NCBI RefSeq assembly: GCF_028009165.1
Contig: NC_079244.1
Span: forward strand, 1,116,001 to 1,180,000
From: Akanthomyces muscarius
Taxonomy: Eukaryota; Ascomycota; Sordariomycetes; Hypocreales; Cordycipitaceae
Direction of reading: 5' to 3'
DNA: 64,000 bases
Position 1 is the first letter of the stretch, and each line of letters begins with the position of its first letter. Positions 12,330-23,396 of this stretch are shown here, one piece after another. The notes under the pieces are model-generated. The model saw only the letters and a program-made list of their open reading frames with translations. It did no database searches and was not told the DNA's origin. The position numbers and the translations under genes were made by a program.

Positions 12330-14503
12330 GATTGAGGGTATGGGCGAGGAATAGTAGAGAGCAGAAGAGTAGCTCAATATGTTCTTGATATTGACAGGGA
12401 CGTTCATGACTTAAAGATTTTAGCAAAGTGGTTGTGTTGTGGAAGACCGAAGCTGCGTGAAGATGAGAATAAATAGCAGTTGTGGAAGGGCCTTGACGTG
12501 CAAATGGCCGGGTTGCAAACGGCTGTAGCCCAGTGAATACACTCCCCTTACATCCGGGCCTAAGTAGGTGAAGTAAATAGCAGACCTTGATCTTGGACGC
12601 GTGTTTCTTTTCTACAGCTGCCACGCTCGGCCTGCTGGGGGTTTCTCACCACAGCACTGACAATGACTTCAACCCGCTCTTTAGCATTGACCGCCTTGAG
12701 CGCCTTTGCAGCCTGCGTTATGTCAGTTTCTGGACCCGATTAAATCAATATAAGCGTGTCTGTTCATGCCAATTGTGCAAGACTGAAGGTTAAAGCCGTA
12801 TGTAGTAGGTGTCAGGATCAGCAATCCATTGATCTCACGAGACACCGAATGGGGACGAGAAAGCTTCCCTAGATCTGGGATCCAACACAGTGTGACTGCT
12901 AAGAGAACGCTTATTTGAGACGATGACTGCATTTTCGGTAGATGGCTGCATTGCAGGTCTACGCAATGATTTTGATTTCTGCAGGGGCGCGATTTTCTAG
13001 GCAGAGCTGCGGACCCGTCGTACGAAACACACGACAAGACATTCTGACCAAAGTCAGACTAATCACAAAATTTCATAATTATATCGAGCTTGAATGAATA
13101 AAAATAATCAAGAAGGGGGCCGTGAGGTAAAGGAGCGACGTGAAAAAAAAAAGGATGAAGAGAGTACGGACGGAGTGGCAGAGGGACAAGGCTCTAACGC
13201 ATTCGCTCATATTTAAACTAGCTACCTACCTGTAAATCGCATGTATGGCAATGCGACCATGAGGTCTAAAGGCAGGGCCTCAAAAAAATAATTTTACCAG
13301 TTACTCTACAGTATGTGCCGATGGATGCTCAGCCGTTGGTCTTTTGCAGTCGTGTGGCATTGTCGGTTGCATACTAGAGTCAGTCTTGGGTTTTATCTGT
13401 AACATGCCATGTGTACTCAGCAGTCGGATACGGCTCGTATTGTACGAGCAGTCTTCGTCATGTGCGTCGCCAGCCTCTCCGCAGCGTCCGCAGCGTCCGA
13501 AGCCAGCCGCGGCTGTGTTGTCTGCCCACAGAGGCTTGCCCCTCGGCCTGTAATACGACCACACTAGCTAGGCCAAGGCGGGCGGACGCTCCTAGGTTGT
13601 TTTGCGGACAGATTCTACTTGGCACAAAGTAGCAGAGGCATTGCATCACTGCATGTCACTGCGTCCACGACCGCAGGGTAACGTTGTGGCGGCATGTCTG
13701 TGGGCAGTTTGTCGATTCGCAAGCCATGCTTCTAGAAGGACCAACCAGCACTCGTCAACACAAAAATCAGCACGCAAAAGACAGCCAAAACACGGCCGGC
13801 TTGTCAAGGACAAGGTTAACCTTTGAGACCGCCCGAGACTCCGGTCGATTGACGCGGGGCAGACGCCAAGAGACCCTCTGTAGGCCGCCACGCCCGGCCA
13901 CCGATGGGGCTGGACGGGGCTGGATGGGGGATCTCGGAGCGCTCAGACGCCCTGAAGGGGGACAGCTGGCAGCGCTGTTGTGCCTGCACTGCAGCGCTAC
14001 CTGTCCGCCAGACTGTCGCCCTGTAGTGCATGCAGCCACTAAGACACCCGCTAATAAAACACCCAACGGCGTCCCCAAGCTGTCCCCTTCGCCTTCCGAG
14101 GTCCGTCCCCACACCACGAGGCACGGGCATGCACATCACCTCCTCGTCATAATATCTACCCTGTTAACTGTCCTCTCAGTACATTTCACAAGGCTGCTTG
14201 TCCCGGCTGGCTTGGATATCTACTGCTCTCGCGACTTTACCCTCTTCTTGTCTCGACACCACCCACACTACTGCTTCGCATCTCTTCCGCGCAGCTAAAC
14301 GACCAATAGCTGCCCCGGCGCAAACAGCTGCCTTGCCCTTACCAACGGGGCCCTCATTTGTACCCCATCCCCCGCGGCAGCTCACGCGAAACGGACCTCC
14401 CTCGACTCCTCCACGCTGTATGGACGAGCAACATTCATCACCGCGACTTAACAAGCTGCATTAGGGCATTGATTGCCAGTGTGCTGCACAACATCTTTCC
14501 ACC
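12330..14503. other. Intergenic and leader of the Osh gene
   Basis: No supported gene was found. At 12663-12743 the plus strand encodes a 26-residue signal-peptide-like frame that ends abruptly. From about 14090 the sequence is C/T-rich and looks like the promoter and 5' UTR of the oxysterol-binding protein gene. The 204-codon frame at 13684-14298 crosses this leader and is not believed. Confidence 0.4.
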
Positions 14504-17500
14504 ATGGCCGGCATCGAGAGGCTCGAAGTCCACAGCAAGGTATGCCACGCCGCCGTCGCAAGCGACATGAGTCCATAAGCTAATTGGCGCAGTCGTACAT
14601 TGTGCGCTGGGTCCGCGCCGACGCTGGAACTACTCTCTCATGGAGTGTTCAACCTCATAAGAAGTCCATGTATGTTATCCCAGCAACTTCCCATTTGCGT
14701 GCCGAGGCTAACGTCCTGCAGCTACTTTGGCATCTTCAGACATCCCGGCTCCGGAGCCACGACCCTCACCTCTTCCTCTGCCGAAGGTGGCTCGCTACCT
14801 CCCGAACTTGACGAAGGCAAAGCAAACAAGAGCAACAAGAAAGACACGGCCCAAGAGATTCTTGCGAGCAAGGGCTTCATACAGGTCAAATGGATCGGCA
14901 AATGCGAGGCCGACAAGGTCTCCATAGGCACGCACGATGTCCTTGATGGGCAGGGCGGCATGTACGGCCTCGTTTTTGACAACACTTTTTCCAAGCAAAC
15001 CTCCAAGACGGCCACATTTGTTGTCCTAACATATCCCACCGGCGCACCTCCCCAGGGCACGACTACCATCCCGAATTTGCAGGTCCCAAAGGCCAGAGAT
15101 AGCCATTCGAGTCTCGGCAAAAGCGGCGCCTTTTCACAAGACGCAGACGCCGGTGCGTCAACCGACAGCATCCACAGTCCTGATGCGACCGGTCGCGCCA
15201 GATCCGCTTCCAACAGAACCGACGGCTACGCTGCGTCATACCACGTCGGCACCCTCTCCAAGAGAAGAAGAAAGAAGGGTCAGGGCTATGCGCGTCGCTT
15301 CTTCTCGCTCGACTATTCCACCTACACCCTCTCATACTACTACAACCGCAATTCCTCTGCTCTTCGCGGTGCCATCCCGCTTAGTCTCGCAGCTATTGCC
15401 GCAGACGAGAGACGTCGCGAGATTAGTATCGACTCTGGCGCCGAGGTTTGGCATCTGAGAGCTCCCAATGCCAAAGAGTTCCAGGAATGGGCTCGCGCGC
15501 TGGAAAAGGCGAGTCGTGCTGCCCGTGGCCTTGAAAGCGAAACGTCACAGACATCTGCCAAGTCCAAAGCCCCCAGGGCACGCACTACCTCTGGCCGACA
15601 ACGGGCCCCTGATCAAGAAGAGGAAGCCGAGTGGCATGAGGTCGAGACACTCGTAAGTCGTGTCGTGGGAACTCGAGATGCGCTGCGCCGCCTCACCAAG
15701 GAGGTTGCCGCACTCCCCAAGCCTGGTGTAAGCCCTGCTGCGCTCTCCCCCAACGCCGCATCGATCGGTGAGGATGGCGAGAGCTACTTCGCGGCAGCTG
15801 AGAAAAAGTCATTCTGGCGCCGCAAATCCAGCGCACCTGGAATGTCGCCTGCCCTGCAACAAGCCACGGCTTCCGCTTTGGCTGTCCCGATGCCAGGCAG
15901 TGCGACCACCCTCGATGCGAACGGGTCCAAAGCGGGCAAGAGAAGGTCCAAGAGCGCTGTCCAAGAGGAAAAGAGCCTTCATAGTCACTGCGAATCTCTT
16001 CTGGCTGACTTGGACTCGGTCGTTGCAGAGTTTACGAGCTTGATTGGCACCAACAAGAGAAGGCGTATGGCTACGGCCCCGCCTATCCAGGCCACGTCCA
16101 GATTGAGCATGGAAAGCACTGCCTCTACAGTTGACGAGTTCTTCGATGCCGAGGATGCCAGGTCGAGAGTACTCAAGATCAACGAAAGCGACGAGGAATC
16201 GGCTGCCGAGTCCGAGGAAGACGAAGATGATGGCTCGTCCGTCTCTTCTATGGAGGCTGAGGAGGCCATTGGTCCCGACGGCGCGAATCATCTCTACCCC
16301 ATCAAGTCAAAGACGCTTGCGCCGCTACCCATTACTTCAAAAGTCAATCGTCGACAAACTATCCCTCCCGCGACTGTACTACCGCCAAGCTTAATTGCCT
16401 TTGTAAGGAAAAATGTCGGCAAGGATCTCAGCACCATTAGTATGCCCGTGTCTGCGAACGAGCCGCTCTCCTTGTTGCAGAAGCTATCGGAACAACTTGA
16501 ATACGCAGAGCTGCTGGACAAGGCTTCTAAGATTACGGCCCCGGCTGAGCGTCTAATCTACGTCGCTGCTTTCGCCGTTTCCCAGTTCAGCAGTGGTCGG
16601 GCCAAGGAGCGCGCTATTCGAAAGCCGTTTAACCCGCTTCTTGGTGAGACCTTTGAACTTATCCGTGGCGACGCTGAGACGCCTGGTGGCTTCAGGCTTC
16701 TGGTCGAAAAGGTGCAGCACCGCCCCGTTAAGCTGGCCATTCACGCCGAATCAGCCCAGTGGTCGCTTGCTCAAAGCGCTGCACCTGGACAGAAGTTCTG
16801 GGGCAAGAGCGCAGAAATCACTACCGACGGCCGCGTACGCGTGGTGCTACATCTCGCTGACGGCAAGGACGAGCTCTACTCTTGGAACATTGCCAACATG
16901 TTTTTGCGCAACGTTGTCATGGGCGAGAAATATGTAGAGCCTGTCGGCACAATGACTGTGACCAACGACACAACAAGCCACAAAGCGAGCATCGAGTTCC
17001 GCAGCAAGGGCATGTTTGGCGGACGTTCCGAGGACGTGCACGTGGAGATCCTGAACCCCGACGGCAGCGACGCCGGCGCGGGCATGGCCGGCACATGGAC
17101 CACTGGCCTGCACAAGTCTGGCAAGGGTAAGCACAGCGCCGGCGGCGACGAGGTGTGGCACGTTGGCGACCTGGTGGAGAATGCGGCACAGACATACGGC
17201 CTGACGCGCTTCGCCGCGACGCTCAACGAGGTTACCGAGATTGAGGACGGCAAGTTGGCGCCCACCGACAGCCGCCTGCGGCCGGACCAGCGTATGGCCG
17301 AGGAGGGCGCGCTCGACGACGCCGAGACGTGGAAGCAGAAGCTCGAGGAGGAGCAGCGCGTGCGCCGTCGCCAGCTCGAGGACAGCGGCGAGGCGTACGC
17401 CCCGCGCTGGTTTGTCAGGGTGGACGAGGACTGCACCGATGGAGAGGAGTGCTGGCGCATCAGGACGGGCAAGGACGGCTACTGGGAGGAGAGAGCCAAG

Positions 17501-17539
17501 GGCGCCTGGACTGGCGTTACGGAGATTTTCAAGGTATAA
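14504..17539 (+). CDS. osh3: Osh3-type oxysterol-binding protein (GOLD-PH-FFAT-ORD)
   Basis: Three exons (14504-14539, 14593-14669, 14722-17539) give 976 residues. Both introns (53 and 52 bp) have GCTAAT/GCTAAC branches. The first ATG yields MAGIERLEVHSK, the expected start of the N-terminal GOLD-like domain (to about residue 150). A PH domain spans about 212-305 (KRRRKKGQGYARRFFSLD to a terminal Trp-containing helix). An acidic linker follows, with an FFAT-like EFFDAED near residue 509 for binding VAP proteins of the ER. The sterol/lipid-binding ORD runs from about 590 to the end, with KPFNPLLGETFE at about 671. The usual EQVSHHPP signature is replaced by EKVQHRPV (about 700), a variant of the Osh3 class. 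The protein probably moves lipid, perhaps phosphoinositide, at ER-plasma membrane contacts. The domain call is firm; the exact ligand is inferred. Confidence 0.93.
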
Positions 17540-18247
17540 ATGGGAGGGAGGCTGTGAACGGGGGCGAGTGGGCAAGTGATAAGTTTGAATACCGGGCAGT
17601 CATGCGGGTTATCCCGTCGGTTTTGTTTACAGTTTTTTTTCTGGAGAGGAAAATCGATTTCTTGAGTATACACACATTGCATTTCATGTAGCTGTGATGC
17701 CTGTGATTTGTCGGAGCCATGTTTTTACGCTAGAAGCGAGAATGACACAAGCCACCAGGGGGTAGCAACGCAAGATGACATCGAGAAGGGCCCGGCGCTT
17801 CTGCTAGCAGAATACATACGTGAGGAGCGCGATGATACGGCGCAGTCGATCCATTACGTCTTGGGCGGGAATCCTCGAACAAGCTCTAGGTGTTGGTTTG
17901 GGCTGTTGTAGGGTAGCTGTGCCGTTTTCTCTTTTGTCACGCTACCACGCTCTTGGGAGGGCCAGAGACGGGGACGGTATTGCCTTGCTTTAACTTTTGA
18001 GAGCTTTTGTGATTATAGATGACAGGCCGATGATAATTGGTGAAGATTGTGTTGTGTAGCCACGATTATGATCGATACGTCCGTTAGTCCGTGCCAGGTC
18101 TTGAATGGGGCTCGATGTCCAGCTCCGAACGTAGAAAGAGCATGAGGCAAATGTCGTCAATGGCAAAATGAGGCGCGAGACTCGGCTACTGAGCTGAAAA
18201 TTCGCCAAATTCAGTGGTAAGCTCAACGTAAAAAATAGAGCGACGAT
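17540..18247. other. 3' region and decayed intergenic DNA
   Basis: Nothing codable was found. A T-rich 3' end follows the Osh gene near 17630-17645. The rest leads into the coiled-coil pseudogene. Confidence 0.4.
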
Positions 18248-18718
18248 ATGCTCAAAGCTGAGCGCGAAGCCTGTCGTCAGCAGCCGATTGAGCAAAACAA
18301 GACAGCGCTCGAGGCCCGGCGCCAGCAAGTAGCTGATGAGCTCGAAGCTGGTCGTCAGCAGCTAATTGAGTAAAAAAAGGCAGCGGTGGATAGACTACTA
18401 TCAGACTACAGCAAGAAGCTCGATGATCGCCAGCGGCTGAATGAAGAAAAAGCTCAAACGCTACACGACAAGGTGTTAGAGCTCGAGGCTCGAGGTAAGG
18501 CAGCACTGAATGATTTCGACAAAGCCACTCCGGATGCACTGAAATTGAGCAAGGATCGGCTTGCCAATTGACTGAACGCATGATCCTGGAGGGACAACTC
18601 GAATGCCTTTTTCTACGGGTGGCTTTAGGGGCAAGCCAGCGACGCAATTAAACGAACGGTGCAGGAGCTCGGAGAGGAGGACGGAGAGGACGACAGCCGC
18701 AGAGAGGCGAAGCAGTAA
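18248..18718 (+). pseudogene. Degraded coiled-coil protein with internal repeats
   Basis: The frame from 18248 reads as a Gln/Glu/Lys/Leu-rich coiled coil. It is broken by TAA at 18371-18373 and ends at TGA 18569-18571. Similar charged helix coding then continues in other frames to TAA at about 18716-18718, so at least one frameshift and one nonsense change are present. Codons 4-20 and 30-46 are two copies of a 26-codon (78 bp) repeat (ERE.CRQQ.IEQ type). At the stop position the sister copy has CAA (Gln), so the TAA is plausibly a C-to-T change. The protein family is not recognised; it may be a cytoskeletal, mobile-element-linked or lineage-specific protein. Confidence 0.6.
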
Positions 18719-19111
18719 AGGTCAATTGGCTTACAGTTCAGATTCATAATAGGACCAGACTCTGGCGTTTTTGCTTGTTTTTATTTGCGGTATGGCTTGC
18801 TCTGGTTCGGTGGTGGCGGCGTCGAAAAGGGCTCTTTTTTCGTTGGCAACTTACGACTCGATGATCATTTCTTTACTTTACTACCGAAACGACCAACGTT
18901 TCCAGATAGCTTCATGAATTTGTTTTGATACTTTTTCTAGGACGGTTCGGGAGCTGAGACAAGTCACAATAAACCACGTAAAATGGACTGCAGTCTCCCA
19001 GCGCCGAATATGAACACGCGTGTCGTGAAGTGTGCTCTCAAACGAGGAGGTCAAAGGTGCGACTCGCTGGTAAGTTGCCCCGTGACGAGTATTGCAGATT
19101 AGCATGCAGTA
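18719..19111. other. Intergenic between two pseudogenes
   Basis: No coding or RNA signal was seen. Confidence 0.4.
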
Positions 19112-19462
19112 TTGGTTAGGACACTCGGAAGAGACGGAAGCGCTCGCCTGGATGTTGGCGCCGGGAACGACCTCAATGGCGGCATCGGCGCCGGGCTTGA
19201 CGGAGGGGCTGGCGCTGGTGCCGCTGTCAACAGTGGCCTGGGTGCCGGCACCGGCGGCGGTCCCGAGGGAGGCCTCGGCAGTAACGTTTGTCTGAACGGC
19301 CAGGGCCTCGATGCTGACCTCGGCGACCTGGGCGCGAGCGCCGGTGGTTAAAATCTTGGTTCGGGCGGCTCTCCAGGCAGCGGAGGTGGCGGCGGCGCGA
19401 TCGATGTAGGGAGCGGCTCCGGAGTGATGCCGGGCAGAGACGGCAGCGGCGGCATTGCTTGA
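19112..19462 (+). pseudogene. Gly-rich protein relic with in-frame TAA
   Basis: A frame of 116 codons from the ATG at 19112 is dominated by Gly, Ala, Asp and Ser. Near-repeats such as GAGNDLNGGIGAGLDGG and SGLGAGTGGGPEGGLG are visible. A TAA at 19349-19351 interrupts it. The same Gly/Ser-rich composition carries on in frame (NLGSGGSPGSGGGGG) to a TGA at 19460-19462. Composition continuity across the stop suggests a nonsense change in what was one Gly-rich product, similar in style to structural or surface proteins. No signal peptide is visible at this start, so the 5' end may be missing. It could also be a chance GC-rich open frame. Confidence 0.4.
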
Positions 19463-21974
19463 TTTTCAGGGCCATGAAGCAAATTGCGGTGCGCTGGAGA
19501 CTGCCGAATCCGAATGCTGGGAGAACATCACATCACACCCGCATGGCTTTGCTCTCCTCTTGCGACATGCAGACATTTGTGACCAGTAACTCATAGAGCT
19601 TGCAGATTCGATGCATGACTTCTCACTCATTTCTAGCGTACGAGTTTTATTTCTTTTGTTCTCTGTTTTCTTATTCAGCTGTTCACTCCGTGACAATCGC
19701 TTACTTGTATTCCGTAAAGCAGTTAGTTGCCCGCTGCGTTGGAGGAGCTGGACACACATATTTCTTAGATTTTTAGACCAAGGGTTCGAATCATTACGTA
19801 CTCTGTATTTAATTCTAGCACAATCAAGCTGCAGCATGAGCGTATTGAAACGAGCTTCTGAGAACGAATCGCCGAAGCAGGCGAGGCTGGTGGTAATGTC
19901 CTGGCTACCAGTATATACATGTAGCTGCAAGAAGTCGCAGCCTCGTTTACGCACGGGAGAGCAGCCGATGATGTCAAGGACACAATGCAATTGTGCGTTT
20001 GTGCTTCGGTGCGCAATTTGCACTCTTGTGATGGAAAATGTGATACATCAGGGAGAACCAGATGAAATTGGGTGTCTTTGATGGACAAAGTGATGAGCGC
20101 CAATAGGCGGGGCGGTAATCATAGCTGCACTGTATGTAGCACTGTATGGTGCAACTTTGCATTGCGCTCTGCGCACTGTGGCCATCTACTGCACTGGAGG
20201 GCCACGCAATGCTTTCTCGTATTGGGGATCTGAAGGAATGGTATTAAAAGCCGCAGAGTAGAAATAGAAGCGTTTCGCTTGGCAACGGTGACTCGTATTC
20301 CCAGACGGGCCCGGCAGATTCATCAGCGGAAACACGAGATGTATTCTCGTCAATCGATATGGGCGGCGATTCCGGTCGGAGACGATTTAGAGGCACGAGA
20401 GGGCATGAGCAGACCTAAAACCTCACGTGCGGTGTGGCGTTTTGCCCAAGAAGGCGCCGACTAAGTTAATACGAAGTATAAAAATTACGTGCGGCGAGGA
20501 TTCCTTCCGACTGGTATACCCGCGAAGCCAAAAGCGCGCCGCAGTTAAGAAAAAGACTGGAGAAGGAGGGGTCGCATTATTGGCTTGCTACTGTCCTCCA
20601 CCCCCATTGTGGCTATGCGAGACAGGCCAAAACACGCAGACACACAAGCAAAATAGGCGAAAAAGGGGAGTTTGGAGGGCAGACATATGAGGTGAAACAC
20701 GCGCGCTGGAACCAAACGACGTAAGCTTTCTGGGGGTGAGTGAGTGGCTCCCTTTGCTTCTCCCTGAGATTGGGAGGAGCGCTGGCCGTTGTCAAGGGAT
20801 CCCTGTCTGCCTGGTCCAAGCAGCGAGGTGTGCGAGGTCGATGGCCGTGGAGTGGAGACGGAAGGAAAGCCAAGAAGAGATTTCCGAAGCGGTTTGGCAA
20901 AGAGATGGAAACAGAGAGAGTTGCCCAAACGCCTGGAAGGAAAGTTGAAAGGCCAAAGACCCCGGCTGTGCGACCAAACTGCCAAAGCACGATCGGCTTG
21001 CTGGACCCTCGCATGGCGGCGGCAGCCCCCCTTTGCCCCTGAAACGACGGGCAGCAGCTGACTGTTGTAGGAAGTGATGCTCTGTGATGTGCGCTAGTAA
21101 TCAATGGCGATGAGCGCAGGATAGCGAGGTACATGATCGCACCGTACTAGGCGCACCGTTTTGCGAGGTAGGCCCCCAACAGGAAAGCTCCTAGTGAGGT
21201 GGATTCGCTGTGGGTTGGGCCTGTCCGTCCTGGCCTGCCATCGGTCCGGTGCCTGGCAGTGGCGGGGCCAATAATAGGTGCAGACCAGGCACGAATGGCC
21301 CCTCGCGCTGCACTCTAAATAGCCTGGCGCCACACATGATTGGTCGCGAATCTTGGGCTCGCCCCTGCTGTTCGCGCTGGCGCCAGGCATTGCAGGCGTG
21401 CTTGGCTGATCGCGCCGCTGAAAAAAACGCGCTGGAGCCCTCCTAGCCTCCCCCGTATTCCCGCTGCATGTACCAGTAGTATCTGCTGGGGGCTGGACAT
21501 TCGCTGGAATAATGAATGGCTGCACTGGCGCTAAAAGTGGCCACTGGCAGGGTTCATTGAGGCTGTGCCTTGGTTCTCCTTTCATTCCTCGTCCTGTTCC
21601 CCAGCCTGTCCCTAGCGCTGCTTCTTACACACGCCCCCTGGCCTATTTCATTTCTAGACCTCCCTCCCTCCTTCAATCGCTCGTTTTCCTCCTTCCTCCC
21701 AATTCCAATTCGTTGTGTCGGCAGCTTCTTCTTTCAACTTCCGTCGTTTTTTCCTTCCATTTTTAATTCTCCCATCACACCTTTCGCAACTGCTCCAACC
21801 CGCTCTTTGTTGGTAGCCTTTTTCGACTCGCTCGACGACTTCCACTTCTTACGCTCTCTCCAACATCTGCCGCTTTTTCATCTCGACCACCAGTCACCCC
21901 GCTCGACTGTTTCATCAAGAATCACCAGCTCTCGTGCGCATTTTTTACATTCCGAAGCATTCTATAGAATAATC
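19463..21974. other. Intergenic and long leader of the GH72 gene
   Basis: Overlapping frames around 20540-21130 are open in several frames because the stretch is GC-rich, and no domain is visible. From about 21570 to 21974 the sequence is strongly pyrimidine-rich (runs of cctcc/ttcc), typical of a highly expressed fungal gene leader. Confidence 0.45.
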
Positions 21975-23396
21975 ATGAAGGGCTTCGCTCTCCTCTCGGC
22001 CCTCGCCGCCGCCGGCGTCGTCTCGGGCTCTCCCACCAAGCGTGCCGACCCGACCCCCATCACAATCAAGGGCAACGGTAAGCGACAGATTCAGTCCCCG
22101 CGCCAAGCGATGCCGAGCCCCTTGGCTAACTAGATTTCCTCTCCAGCCTTCTACAAGGGTAACGAGCGCTTCTACATCCGCGGTATTGACTACCAGCCTG
22201 GTGGTGACTCTGCCCGTGTCGACCCTCTCGCCTCCAAAGAGATTTGCAGCCGTGACATCGAGAACTTCAAGGACCTTGGTGTCAACACCGTCCGTGTCTA
22301 CACGGTCGACAACTCTGCCGACCACACCGAGTGCATGGGTCTTTTGGCCGATGCTGGCATCTACCTCGTTCTTGACGTCAACACTGGTGGCGAAAAGGGC
22401 TACTCGATCAACCGCGGATCCCCCGCCATGGCCTCCCTGTCGTACAATGCTGCCTACCTCCAGAGCATCTTTGCTACTGTTTCCGAGTTTGCCAAGTACA
22501 AGAACACTCTCGCGTTCTTCTCCGGCAACGAGGTCATCAACGAGGTTGGCAACGAGTTCAATGCTCCTTACATCAAGGCCGTCACTCGTGATCTGCGCGC
22601 CTACATCAAGGCCCAGAACTTGCGAGCCATCCCGGTTGGCTACTCTGCTGCCGATGTCTCGGAAAGCCGTTTCCAGACTGCCCTGTACATGAACTGCGGT
22701 CCCGATGAGGTCCGCTCCGACTTCTTCGCCTTCAACGACTACTCGTGGTGCAACAGTGATTTCGCCACTTCTGGCTGGGATGCCAAGGTTAAGAACTTCA
22801 CCGACTACGGCCTCCCTCTTTTCCTCTCCGAGTACGGCTGCAACAAGAACACCCCTCGCAAGTTTGACGAGCTTGGTGCGCTCATGAGCAAAGAAATGAC
22901 TGGTGTCTACTCTGGCGGTATAATGTACGAGTACTCGTACGAGGAGTCCAAGTATGGCATTGTCCAAATTAGCGGCAAGGATGGTACGGGCGATGTCTCC
23001 AAGTACGGCGACGGCGCCGAGTACGACAACTTCAAGTCATCCCTCAAGTCCAACGCTGCCCCCAGCGGTGACGGTGGTGCCCAGACCAGCTCTCACTCGT
23101 CCAAGTGCCCTGAGAAGGCCACCGGCTGGGACGTTGACCCCAAGCTCCTGCCTGAGATGCCCAAGGAGGCCCAGAAGTACATGAAGGATGGTGCCGGCAA
23201 GGGCCCTGGCCTGACTGGCTCTGGCTCCCAGACTGCTGGCGACTCTGGCCTTTCCACCAAGAACGTCACTGTTGACGGCTCTGGCTCTAACAGCAGCAGC
23301 AGCTCGAAGGAGAACTCGGCTGCTCTCTCTGGCTCCTCGATGGTTGCCACTCTGGCCTCTATCGCTGTCGCTGTCGCCGGCACCATGCTTCTGTAA
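21975..23396 (+). CDS. gel1: GPI-anchored beta-1,3-glucanosyltransferase, GH72 (Gel/Gas)
   Basis: Two exons, 21975-22077 and 22147-23396, with a 69 bp intron, give 450 residues. The N-terminal MKGFALLSALAAAGVVSGSP is a signal peptide. The GH72 catalytic domain follows (FYIRGIDYQPGG, GVNTVRVYTV, LVLDVNTG). The acid/base Glu163 in GNEV and nucleophile Glu263 in SEYGCN are 100 residues apart, as in Aspergillus Gel1. There is no CBM43 cysteine-rich module; a short linker leads to a Ser-rich stretch and a C-terminal hydrophobic tail (VATLASIAVAVAGTMLL) with small residues upstream, as expected for a GPI signal. The enzyme elongates and remodels wall beta-1,3-glucan at the plasma membrane. Assignment to the Gel1-like subgroup (no CBM43) is firm; the paralogue number is not. 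Confidence 0.96.

Noticed and set aside
12663..12743. 26-residue signal-peptide-like frame
   Set aside because: Stops abruptly with no supported intron to a mature part.
13684..14298. 204-codon plus-strand frame before the Osh gene
   Set aside because: Covers the pyrimidine-rich leader; no domain or splice to the Osh start.
16847..17575. 242-codon minus-strand frame opposite the Osh gene
   Set aside because: Antisense shadow within the conserved ORD coding region.
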